From an uncultured Bacteroidales bacterium (lineage in GTDB: Bacteria; Bacteroidota; Bacteroidia; Bacteroidales; F082), in the NCBI GenBank assembly GCA_900318265.1, contig ONKA01000031.1, positions 1 through 38,432 of the forward strand: 38,432 bases of DNA. The letters are read 5' to 3'. The position numbers and the translations under genes are program-made. A model generated the notes under the pieces. It was not told the DNA's origin, made no database searches, and saw nothing but the letters and a program-made list of their open reading frames with translations. Shown here piece after piece: positions 15,244 through 23,878 of the stretch (positions are counted from its first letter, which is position 1; every line of letters starts with the position of its first letter).

Positions 15244-17529
15244 TCATTTTGTAATAATTATCTTGCCTGTTTGCGAGTACTTTCCGCAACGAACGGCATA
15301 GGTATAAACCCCATTTGCCAAGCCGCGTAGGTCAAGCACCTTCTGCGATTCATTACCAGTCAGTTCGTAAGTTGCAACGGTAACACCGAGGGCGTTGGTT
15401 AAACTGATTGTGGCCGAAGTGGCTTTTGCAGGCAAAGTGTACGCTACCGTGGTCCATGTGGTGGCAGGATTGGGGCTCACGCTAGCCGTGAAGCCAAAGG
15501 CTTCGTTCATGGAGGCATCGGTTGAACCTTCAGAGCCCTTATTTCCGCCGTTGTTCCCTGGCATCGTGGGACAGTTGGAGGACGATATGTTTTCGTCTGA
15601 CCTTTCCATCAACAGGGCTTCTGCCATCGCCCTCGATGTCCCCGTCCCCGTTGCGGCAATGCCGTTCACCATGGCGATTTCGGCATCGGTCAGTTCGAGC
15701 ACGGTGCGGTTCTCCCTGTTGAGGGTTTGGTACATGCCTATCAGCCGCATGTAGTCCGCATGGTCGGCAAGGTCGTCACCTTGCAGGCCGTAGAGCTCGG
15801 GCAGCATGTTGGCCAAAGCGAAGGCATGGATGGAATCGCCTTCCTGCAAGTAGGAAGCCACAATCATCCTGTCAGACGCGAGGTTGTCCATGTTGGCGAG
15901 CCAGGTGCGAAGTTCGGAAAGGTCGGTGATACTGTCGAATAGGCAGCTGCGCACGATGTCGCCTGCCGCGAGGCGATATTCGTGGCTATATTGCGCCATC
16001 TGTCCGAGCAGGGCCGTGCGCGTGGTGATACCCAAAGCAATCTGCCTGAGCATTTCTGTCATGTAGGTGGGTAGCGGGTGTTCCTTGTTCTCCAGATAGC
16101 TGATAAGCGATTCATGCTGAAGCTCGTCAGGGTTGGCGGCGAGAATCTCGAACAGCACTGGGTCGGTGAACACGTCGTAACGGTCGGCGGCCGTGGTGAG
16201 TACCTCACCCGAGACATAAGGCGAAATCCCAAGCAGTTGGGAACGGAGTCTCCATATGTCGGAAGGCACGGCATTGTTGATGTCGGCCACTTGGGTGGTT
16301 GTGCTGCCACCGTCGATACGGCTCTCATAGAGCTGGAGCAAGCTATTATAGGTCGATCGAGCCGAGAGGTAGTCCGATGCCAAGGTCTCCTTCTCGGATG
16401 CCGACTTGGTGATTGAGCCGCCATTATAATGCGAATGACAGCTGTTGGTGCCTTGTGTACCGCTGGCACTTACGCCATAGACCAAAGTAGGCTGTTGGTT
16501 TGTTCCGTTGATGTCATAATAGTATACAATAACAGGGGTGCCATCGTTGTAGAAGTGGTATTGGCTTCCCGCGAAGGTGTTGCCGGCCGGTACTGTCCAC
16601 GTGCCTTGCGGTGAGGCAATTCCACCTGTGTTATCGTCCTTTAGCACACAGAAGTCTATAGCGTTACCTGAATTCGTGTTGCAAGTGTAGGTAAGTCCTT
16701 CTGTAATTAATGAAGGTGTATTGTTAACCACTTTATTGTCACCGATGGCCACGTTACCGCAGCGCAGGTTCAGAAAACTGTTGTTGTAAACGTCTGTGAT
16801 GCCTTTCGAGTTTACAATAACGATACCGTAGGGCGAGCCTGTATTGGTCGTTTTTGGGTGGAAGGTATTGTCCTCAATGAAAAGGCCTGGCATCTCAACA
16901 TAGATGCCGAAGTCGCAGTCGGAGCCACAGTCCACGGTAAAGTCGTTGTTCACAACTGTACCGCTGCCTGTATTGAAGACGTATAGACCTGTGGTGTTGT
17001 TCTCGAAAACAGAATTTCTGACAATAAACCCACATGCGCGGCTGCCGTCGCCGGAGGTATGAATGCCTTGGTAGAAGTTGGAAAACGAAGAGTGTATCAG
17101 ATTCTCCTCGGGACAGATACTCATGTTGCTTCCGTTGGGATGGTCGCAGTAGGAATCGACCAAAAAGCCTGCTGTATTTGCTTCAATACCCATGCAGTAT
17201 GGTGAAACGCCGTTGACGCTTCTCATGGCCGAGAAACTGCATCCCTTAATATAGAATCCACCGATATGTGCCAGTTCTACATGGTTATTGAAGGGTTCTG
17301 TCCCTAGGTAGTCTTCGTCTATCGTAAACGTGCATTTGTGCAAGTGACCGTTGTAGACGAATGTCCCACCTGATGGGCTGTAGGTGTAATTGAGAGCACG
17401 CACGGCCTTGGCATTGTTGCGGAAGGTGGCATCGGTGGCATGGATGATGCCGCCAGTGGTGCTGTAATCCCCAGGCTGCCACAGTTCCACGGCGCATTTG
17501 GCGTTCTCAATAATCGCCCCGTTCTTGAG
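15244..17529 (-). pseudogene. T9SS cargo with right-handed beta-helix, missing its N-terminus
   Basis: The frame is open from just after an in-frame TAA at 17530-17532 and gives about 760 residues. It begins LKNGAIIENAKCAVELWQPG in mid-domain, with no signal peptide; the first possible start is a GTG at 17490. The N-terminal half has parallel beta-helix features (repeated NN..F.. steps such as VRNSVFENNTTGLYVFN). A helical region follows (ETLASDYLSARSTYNSLLQL). The C-terminus is a type A sorting domain: VSPNPATTWTTVAYTLP, ISLTNALGVTVATYEL, LANGVYTYAVRCGKYSQTGK. Without a signal peptide it cannot be exported. The 5' edge abuts, out of frame, the 3' end of the papain-like gene, so a deletion probably joined two genes. 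Confidence 0.82.
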
Positions 17530-18901
17530 TTAAATTGTTATTTCCGGTAATGACATATCCAAAACCATTATTACCCCATGCTGATCCCCAACTGTTTTTA
17601 AATAGCCAACAGTTTTGACCAATATAAGGGCTGTTTGGCCCTATTGTGATATGGGAATAGGAAAGAATAGTATCAGTCCCATCATAAACTATATCGCCGA
17701 TGTTTAGAAGTTTAAACCCACATACGGCCATGTAATGCCATAAACTTATGACCTTTATACAAATCGAACCATTATTGATAATCGTCTGCTTGATATTGTC
17801 CGTTCCAACACTAATGTTTGAAGTATTGTTAAAAGAAACACGTTCGTTTGGGTTTGAACAGATGTTGTTACATGGGACTTTTGAATTCACATAAGGAAAA
17901 CAATTCTCAGATACGACCCCGTTATTGAGCAGATAATTGATGGCGGTTGGCATGGAACCACCTCTAGCTTGGCAATCGCCAGCATTACTACAAGAAAGCA
18001 GTTGTTGTTCTGACAAATTATAATCAAGGTGTCGGTTAAAATATAGGTTTATCACGTTTTCTGCGGCACTTATCGGAGCAAAAGCCCAACAACTATTACA
18101 TGAGAATTGGTTTTTTGCTACTGTAGTCCAATTTTGACCATGCCGGTCTCGCCAATCAAAATCATCAACATAGGAACTGCGTTCCCGGTTGTCGAGATCA
18201 TAGGGCTAAAGGTCGAAAACTCCACCGATATAGTATTCAAACCCTTGGAGATTCGGTATCTCATTGTTTTCGTTCTTAGAAAGAATGGCTTTCCTTTGAT
18301 CATAAGTCATTTGTAATAATGAAGTGTTTCCAGCAACCCAGATCTTGTTCTCTTGTCTTAGTCTATGGTTGATGCATTCAAGAATAATTGAATCCTGAAT
18401 GGTTTTATTCAGCAATTTGTCAGCATAATACTGTTCGGGTGTTTTCGTGTTATATTTATCGGAATAATAAATGTTTTCGATTGCGCATACGGCATTGCCA
18501 ACTTCAATTTTAAGATGTGACGTTGCGATATTGAAAAGCGATGTGGTTTCATGGGCGTATTGTCTAATATTGAACATTGTGTCGATCATGTTCTTGGGAT
18601 AATATGCATCAAAGACCAAATATTCCGTGTCCGTGTCCTCGTCAACAAGGATCAAGCGTACGTAACTGTCATAATCGAACAGCTCCATTGCTGCATCAAC
18701 GGCAAGACCCGAAACTCTTGTGCCTTGTGTGTTGTAAACGAGCGATGATTCATAATATATGCTATCAAGAACAATCCGATGAAGGCATGTTGTGTCTCCA
18801 ATGTTTTCCATGCGAAAGCTGTCGTTGTTTTGGTCTGATGCTTGGCAATTCAGAAACGCCATTGTCATCGCCAAAGCAATAGAAAAGATGGTTTTATTCA
18901 T
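17507..18901 (-). pseudogene. Secreted papain-like (C1A) cysteine protease interrupted by an in-frame TAG
   Basis: Two open segments lie in one frame, separated by a single TAG codon (18206-18208). The first (231 residues) has a signal peptide (MNKTIFSIALAMTMAFLNCQA) and a propeptide-like end (KIWVAGNTSLLQMTYDQRKA). After TAG the frame continues PYDLDNRERSSYVDDFDWRD, then NQFSCNSCWAFA, with the oxyanion Gln and nucleophile Cys. Next come LLSC, the catalytic His in WHYMAVCGF and the Asn in FKNSWGSAWG. All catalytic residues lie downstream of the stop and no start codon precedes the Cys in frame. The 3' end runs out of frame into the beta-helix gene. TAG ends none of the intact genes here, but neither does it occur inside any of them, so it is best read as a nonsense mutation. 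Confidence 0.85.
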
Positions 18902-18905
18902 ACGA

Positions 18906-19820
18906 TCAGTTTTTGATGAATTTCAAGCAACTTACGGATTTTTCAGACTGGAGAACGGCTATATAGAGACCTTGTTTCAAGTCGTTCAAGTCCAAGTGAT
19001 CATTACAGAGGTTTCCGTTGAAGAAAACCCGCTGCCCCATGAGATTGAAAATTGATACCGATGGACAGGGATCCAGATGTCCAGTAAAACGAAGCATTGA
19101 ACGGGAGTTGTCAAAGAACAGGTTTGGATTCTCGTTTTCTTCGACTGAATCGTAACTGTCAATTATGCAAGTGTAGTATTTATGATTTATGTAAAGAATT
19201 TCTCCATGGTCTTTATAACAAAGGAGTTGGGGCCAAGAATATCCCCCAATTTGTTGACTTTGACAAGAATTCAAAAAGCCCTGTAAGGCACCGATTCCTT
19301 CGATCCACGTGTTTAAAAACGCCCAGTTCTGATAGCCTTCGTCCCTTGAGCTGACATAGTAACAGTTTCGGATTGTGTCCCCAATAAACTTGCTGACAAT
19401 GGAGTCAACACGAACATACACCCCTCCCCATTCGTATTGACCATAATACATAAAGGTCGAATCGCCAACGCCAAGGTCAAAATCGTATAACAAATAATCA
19501 TCGGTTTGATCAATTGGCCTGTAATAGACCTTGTTGGGTATTTCTCTAACATAGCCGATTAATTCATAATCGAGATTGAAAAGACTGGAAAATTTTTCAT
19601 ATAGCCTTTTGTATGACACCCCGTCAAGTGTAGTGTCGCCAACCATCGTTAGAGTCTGAGTCGTATAATACCAGATTGGGTAACCCTGAATGACAAATAA
19701 AGTGTTGTATTCAATGCTGTCCTTGACAACACTTAGATGTGTGTTTTGTGCTTTCGCCGTGCCAGCCAATGCCAGCAGCAAGAAAAGTAGGGTTTTCGTT
19801 GTAATGTTTGTTCTTTTCAT
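18906..19820 (-). CDS. T9SS cargo protein, paralogue A
   Basis: A 304-residue protein. Signal peptide MKRTNITTKTLLFLLLALAG, cut after TAKA. One copy of a domain of about 200 residues contains YYRPIDQTDDYLLYDFDLGV, YYVSSRDEGYQNWAFLNTWI, EGIGALQGFL and LLCYKDHGEILYINHKYYTC. The C-terminal sorting domain reads SVSIFNLMGQRVFFNGNL, LKQGLYIAVLQSEKSVSCLKF. It is secreted across the outer membrane by T9SS and probably attached or released at the surface; the domain function is unknown. It starts 12 bp after its paralogue's stop and is co-transcribed with it. The stop lies 4 bp before the papain-like gene start. Confidence 0.85.
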   Translation of the reverse strand: MKRTNITTKTLLFLLLALAGTAKAQNTHLSVVKDSIEYNTLFVIQGYPIWYYTTQTLTMVGDTTLDGVSYKRLYEKFSSLFNLDYELIGYVREIPNKVYYRPIDQTDDYLLYDFDLGVGDSTFMYYGQYEWGGVYVRVDSIVSKFIGDTIRNCYYVSSRDEGYQNWAFLNTWIEGIGALQGFLNSCQSQQIGGYSWPQLLCYKDHGEILYINHKYYTCIIDSYDSVEENENPNLFFDNSRSMLRFTGHLDPCPSVSIFNLMGQRVFFNGNLCNDHLDLNDLKQGLYIAVLQSEKSVSCLKFIKN

Positions 19821-19832
19821 AGCTATTGTTTT

Positions 19833-21362
19833 TTATTGTTTTACGAACTTCTGAATGAATTGTCTTCCGCTTTCGTCTGTGACGCTGACGAAATAAACGC
19901 CCGATGGCATGCCCGAAAAGTCAATGTCTAACATGTTGTTTATAGTCTTGCTAATATATATGACTCTTCCCATCAAATCAATAATCTTGATTTGTTTTGC
20001 CCCCATCAAAGTTTCCAAAAAATCGATGTGCAACAAACCATTGACCATTACTTTAACAGTCGCCAATGCAGATTCGGTGTTATCATCGACGGTCAACACC
20101 TCGTAGTCGCAGTCAACGTTTGATGTGATCAATGGAATGCCATTTTCAGTGTAACAGCGAATGGAGCCGTTCGTACACGAAGGCTGACCTTGGGTTTCAA
20201 ATGGAAATACAGAATAATCCATGCCGATACCTTCAATAATATTGGTAAAATATAAATTCCCATGTACAGTTGGTGCTGTTATAAACACCTTTCTGAAACC
20301 ATCAATCACCCCAAAATTCATGTAAGACACTGCCTGTACATAGATGGTATCTTCGTATTTCGGTGCGTACCACCATCCTCCTGGCTTTTTTCCGAAGTCA
20401 TAGAGCAGATAACGCTCTCCGTTTTCCACCTCAAACACCTGCTTCCCCTCCTGGGTGATGTAGTAGTATTCCGTGTGGGGGTTGACTTCGCCGTTGCAGT
20501 CAAGGTTTTGGAAAAACTCTATTTCCTTGCATTCCCAGCCGTTTATCTCAATTGTTCGTAACGAGCGGAATCTGTCGTAGGTAATGCCGGTAATGTCAAA
20601 TTCTTCCCTGTAATAGCGTTCGTAATACCATTCGGCTCCAACAGGGGCAAATTCCACTGGCGTATTGTTGGTGTCCACAAAACAAGTGTCATAGTTTGGA
20701 TTCATATACATTAAATCCCCGTTTTCATGGTAGCAAAGGAGTTCGTGAAGCGTAATGCCTCCCGCTGCAGTGACGTGACAACTATACAGCAGACCTTCTG
20801 TGGCTCCGATTCCCTCTATCCAGGTGTTAAGCCATCTCCATTCAGCATTTGGCACCATACTTTTGGAACTTACATAATAGACTCTCCTTTCTATTCCTGC
20901 AATATATTGAGTGTTTATGGAGTCGATGCGTATAATGACCTCGTTGCTCGGATTTGGCAACTGACACCAATGCATTGATGCAGTGTCGCCGACATTCATG
21001 CCGAAGTCATAGAGAAGGTAAACCGTATCTTGGTCGATGGGTTGGTAAAACACCTTGCCTTCGGGTTCTTCCCTGATGAGGCCATAAAGCGAATATTCCT
21101 CTGTGCTACCATGCCAATAAGGGGCTTCCGATGATATTTTCCGCATCACCTTCTTATAATGCATATCGTCCACCACAGTGTCTCCTTCAAGTTGGAGGTT
21201 CTCAGTAATGCGGAGCCAAGTCCATTGCGATGTTGCTTTCCAAACGATGTTCCACTCGGCATTATCTTTGACTACGGGGAGATAATCTTGCGCCTTCGCC
21301 GTGCTTGCCATTGCCAGCAGCAAGAAGAGAAGGGTTATTGTTGCAATGTTTGTTCTTTTCAT
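19833..21362 (-). CDS. T9SS cargo protein, paralogue B (two-domain)
   Basis: 509 residues from ATG 21362, chosen because the leader GCTATGAAAAGAACAAACAT matches paralogue A. Two further in-frame ATGs upstream (21389, 21431) fall at or before the promoter and are rejected. Signal peptide MKRTNIATITLLFLLLAMAS-TAKA. The first domain matches paralogue A (FYQPIDQDTVYLLYDFGMNV, WLNTWIEGIGATEGLLYSC). A second, diverged copy follows (YLLYDFGKKPGGWW, NIIEGIGMDYSVFPF, SIRCYTENGIP). It ends in a type A sorting domain (IIDLMGRVIYIS, MPSGVYFVSVTDESGRQFIQ). Shared signal peptides and domain order point to tandem duplication. The function is unknown. Confidence 0.85.
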   Translation of the reverse strand: MKRTNIATITLLFLLLAMASTAKAQDYLPVVKDNAEWNIVWKATSQWTWLRITENLQLEGDTVVDDMHYKKVMRKISSEAPYWHGSTEEYSLYGLIREEPEGKVFYQPIDQDTVYLLYDFGMNVGDTASMHWCQLPNPSNEVIIRIDSINTQYIAGIERRVYYVSSKSMVPNAEWRWLNTWIEGIGATEGLLYSCHVTAAGGITLHELLCYHENGDLMYMNPNYDTCFVDTNNTPVEFAPVGAEWYYERYYREEFDITGITYDRFRSLRTIEINGWECKEIEFFQNLDCNGEVNPHTEYYYITQEGKQVFEVENGERYLLYDFGKKPGGWWYAPKYEDTIYVQAVSYMNFGVIDGFRKVFITAPTVHGNLYFTNIIEGIGMDYSVFPFETQGQPSCTNGSIRCYTENGIPLITSNVDCDYEVLTVDDNTESALATVKVMVNGLLHIDFLETLMGAKQIKIIDLMGRVIYISKTINNMLDIDFSGMPSGVYFVSVTDESGRQFIQKFVKQ

Positions 21363-21400
21363 AGCTATTGTTTTTTTGGTGGATTTCATTTGGCTCGCCA

Positions 21401-21431
21401 CAAAAATATATAGATATTTTGCTTTTCGCAA
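21401..21431 (-). promoter_or_regulatory. Promoter of the T9SS cargo pair
   Basis: Minus-strand TTG (21431-21429), 20 nt, then TATTTTTG (21408-21401), 39 bp before ATG 21362. It probably drives 21362 down to at least 18906. Confidence 0.75.
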
Positions 21432-21554
21432 CTTTTTCCTATTTTTTCAGTTGAAAAATGTTCCCAGTTTTTGAAATTCTTGTTATTTTGGCACTTTATG
21501 TAATAATCTGTTTTTTTTTAAGCTTTATGTAATATTTTGAGTTGATAAAGAATA

Positions 21555-21876
21555 CTAATCCGTCACCGTAAACTCACCGTAGTATTCATCCCCGTTGGGG
21601 AGTGTGAAGGTGACAATGTAGTCGCCTGTGTTGGTGATGTAATACAGATAGCCATTGGGCGTTAGCATGGACAGATAGTCAACCGTGGCACCTGTGGCTG
21701 TGGTTACCTCAATGGTCACCTGCCCGATGTTTTCGGTGAAAACCACGGTGAGCGTGTGACCATAAAATGTTGCTAACACCATCCATTGTACTGATAGCAT
21801 AGGCACCCTGCCATAATGTCGATAGAAGAATACCGAGCAGCAAGGCTACATGTTTTAGACTGAAGTGTTTTTGCAT
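21555..21876 (-). pseudogene. Small secreted DUF3244-like protein, frameshifted
   Basis: ATG 21876 starts a signal peptide (MQKHFSLKHVALLLGILLST, then LWQGAYA). The mature part continues ISTMDGVSNIL and then meets nonsense sequence. A frame offset by one base, taken up at about 21775-21790, gives ATFYGHTLTVVFTENIGQVT, PNGYLYYITNTGDYIVTFTL and GDEYYGEFTVTD before TAG at 21555. The second part has the beta-sandwich pattern of DUF3244 proteins in Bacteroidales. Domain assignment is by pattern only. A sequencing error cannot be excluded, but no long homopolymer lies at the shift. Confidence 0.65.
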
Positions 21877-21982
21877 ATCGATTATGATTTTGAATTTCGT
21901 ATGCAAATCACGGTTAGAAAAAAACAATAGTCAAGAAAAACAAAATTTGGATTCTTTGGATTTTAAATCAATAACTTGATTT

Positions 21983-23878
21983 TCAATTAGTCATCAACTC
22001 GTTGAGTATAATAGCTATTCTTTCTTCCTTGTGGAAAACATGCTGCAAACGCTTTTCTCGCTCCCACACGGTCCTATAGGAAAGCTGTGTCATGACGGCA
22101 ATCTGTGCATTGTCCAACCCGAGGAGGCACAAATAGCAATACATATAATCTTTCTCTTTCAATTCGGGATGTTGTAACCTTAGCTTTTCAAACAAAGGAG
22201 CGTAATGCGCCAAAGCCGCTTTCTTGAGTTCGGCCTTTTGGGCATCAGTAAGAGTGATGTTTGCATAGGAAGATACAGGTACGGAAGATTTTATCGGATT
22301 GTTTTCATCATTACAAATGGAAAGAATGAGTCGACATATGGGTTCTTCAAGATAGTTCTCGGCTTGGCGAAAGTGATTCTGTTTTGGTGCCTTATCATCA
22401 TACCGTTTTTCCTCTTTTTCTTTCAATGCAGCGTTGCTACGCTTCAACCTTCCAGACAGTGCAGCCTGCTGCATCTTATGGGCATGGCGTTCGGTTTCCA
22501 TTTGAACTTCCAGTTTTCGTTTGCCTCGCTTGTTTTTGCAATAGAAGAAAAAGACGGCCAACATCATGGCAAGCATTCCACCCATGATAACAAGGACACG
22601 TTTTGTGTGTTTCATTGTCTCTTTGTGATGTTGCTTTTCATGTGTTTTATCCTTGAAGACATCGTACAATTTTGTCAATTGCGATTTCAAGCCACTACTG
22701 TTTTCTTCCTGATTGGCAAAGGGAACCAAAAAGCTGGCAAATTCATGCGATTCAACGTCGTTTCCTTGTGCTTTGCAGATTTCCACCAACCATTCGGCTG
22801 CCTGTCTTTTTGCTTCCGTATTTTGTGTTTGATTGTAAACCTTGTTTAAGTAAATCCATGCCGAATCAAATTGTTTCTCATAATAGTAGATTTCACCAAT
22901 AATAGCACATCGCGAACAATATTCCTTTTCGTTTTCTGCTTCGGAAAGCAAATGGTGCAATTCATTTAAGGCTATATCTTTTTGATCATTTGTCCTATAT
23001 TTTAAATAAACTTGATGAGTGGCTATATCCCTGTATAATATAATGGTTGTATCATTTATCGCAACAGATGCTTTATGATAGTATTGATATGCACTGTCCA
23101 ATTCATCCATCATATCATAATGAGAACCTATCTTATTCAAAACCCATGCTTGATACCATGAAGGAGAATCTTGTTTTTTGTAATATGTGAGGGATATTTT
23201 TGCAAAATAGATGGCTTGTTCGTGAAGATATAGGTCGGAGAATAAATCTGTCAATCTGGTATAGGTATAAGCCATAAACAATGACTTATTCCCAACCAAT
23301 TCCTTTTCTTTATAATGTTCTTCCATCACCTCCAAGGCCTTCAGGTATTCCTTGCAGGCCTCCACCACGCTGTCTTTTTCATAATAACCCACGCCGTTGA
23401 TGTAGTGGGCGCGGGCGTCGAGGAAAACAACATCGTCGTTTGGTTTCGGAGATTGCGGGTCAAGCCCGCAATGACGCCAAAAGGCGTGGGGACGGTCGCC
23501 TAAGGCAAGGGTAAGGCTGTCGAAATAGGAAACCGCCTGCAACAGGTCCTCGCGATTGGTCTGTTTGTAATCGTTTTTGTACAGCAATTCGGAAACCAGC
23601 AACTGGGTGTAATGGTTATTGAATGTCTCGTTTGTAGAGACGGTGTGCACACCGTCTCTACCATCGTCAGACAAATAATCCATCAACACAGCCAATGCGC
23701 TGTCGGGCTGGCGCCATATCAGGCTGTCGATGGCCTGCAATTTTGGGGACGGCCCTTCGACAGGCTCAGGGACCTGTTTTATCTGAGACGTGCCATGGCG
23801 CGTCTCTACAAGGTCGTTGTCAGGCCGGGTGCAGGCCGCCATCAACAAAATGCATGCTATGCCCCATCGCAGTCTCAT
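21983..23878 (-). CDS. TPR protein with central membrane segment and C-terminal HTH (one-piece signal transducer)
   Basis: 631 residues from ATG 23878, which overlaps the upstream TPR gene stop by one base (TGATG). A lipoprotein-like signal ends in LLMAAC (Cys16). The periplasmic part has TPR-like helices (about 150-400), then a membrane segment (VIMGGMLAMMLAVFFFY, about 430-446), a coiled coil, and a C-terminal HTH-like end (LGLDNAQIAVMTQLSYRTVW, about 585-605). This is the Bacteroidetes family of TPR regulators with LuxR/MalT-like tails, often next to secreted-protein genes. Residues 24-42, 73-82 and 135-145 are encoded by three different palindromic repeats read in frame (ETRHGTSQ... PEPVEGP; GRDGVHTVST; RHCGLDPQSPK). 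It may control the adjacent T9SS cargo genes. Confidence 0.8.
   Translation of the reverse strand: MRLRWGIACILLMAACTRPDNDLVETRHGTSQIKQVPEPVEGPSPKLQAIDSLIWRQPDSALAVLMDYLSDDGRDGVHTVSTNETFNNHYTQLLVSELLYKNDYKQTNREDLLQAVSYFDSLTLALGDRPHAFWRHCGLDPQSPKPNDDVVFLDARAHYINGVGYYEKDSVVEACKEYLKALEVMEEHYKEKELVGNKSLFMAYTYTRLTDLFSDLYLHEQAIYFAKISLTYYKKQDSPSWYQAWVLNKIGSHYDMMDELDSAYQYYHKASVAINDTTIILYRDIATHQVYLKYRTNDQKDIALNELHHLLSEAENEKEYCSRCAIIGEIYYYEKQFDSAWIYLNKVYNQTQNTEAKRQAAEWLVEICKAQGNDVESHEFASFLVPFANQEENSSGLKSQLTKLYDVFKDKTHEKQHHKETMKHTKRVLVIMGGMLAMMLAVFFFYCKNKRGKRKLEVQMETERHAHKMQQAALSGRLKRSNAALKEKEEKRYDDKAPKQNHFRQAENYLEEPICRLILSICNDENNPIKSSVPVSSYANITLTDAQKAELKKAALAHYAPLFEKLRLQHPELKEKDYMYCYLCLLGLDNAQIAVMTQLSYRTVWEREKRLQHVFHKEERIAIILNELMTN
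23448..23476. repeat. Partial copy (29 bp) of the 88-bp element inside the TPR-HTH gene
   Basis: Identical to the last 29 bp of copy B, covering arm 3 (TTGCGGG/CCCGCAA) and the terminal ATGACG. On the minus strand it encodes RHCGLDPQSP in frame. Confidence 0.85.
23634..23661. repeat. 28-bp perfect palindrome, GTAGAGACG family
   Basis: GTAGAGACGGTGTG is followed immediately by its exact reverse complement. It lies in frame in the TPR-HTH gene (encodes GRDGVHTVST). Confidence 0.9.
23751..23774. repeat. Single arm of the CCTTCGACAGGCTCAGG repeat
   Basis: The same 17-bp core as both arms of the element at 26154-26221. In the TPR-HTH gene it encodes PEPVEGP in frame. Confidence 0.8.
23785..23806. 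repeat. 22-bp palindrome, GAGACG...CGTCTC
   Basis: GAGACG-T-GCCATGGC-G-CGTCTC with a single mismatched pair. Its outer arms match the GTAGAGACG family; it encodes ETRHGTS in frame in the TPR-HTH gene. Confidence 0.75.

Noticed and set aside
17507-18055. Separate short protease gene starting at GTG 18055
   Set aside because: This start lies after the catalytic Cys, so the product could not be an active protease; the frame continues upstream to the TAG and beyond.
18206-18208. TAG as a sense codon (stop-codon reassignment), since no intact gene in the window ends in TAG
   Set aside because: No intact gene contains an internal TAG either, and the DUF3244-like frame ends naturally at TAG. A nonsense mutation is simpler.
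14177-21876. Explaining all the broken genes as assembly errors
   Set aside because: Lesions are of several types (nonsense, deletion fusion, one-base loss) and confined to cargo genes, while long genes on both sides are intact. Individual one-base shifts could still be errors.
23634-23806. CRISPR array in the palindrome-rich part of the TPR-HTH gene
   Set aside because: Repeats are of different families, unevenly spaced, in a coding frame, and no cas genes are nearby.
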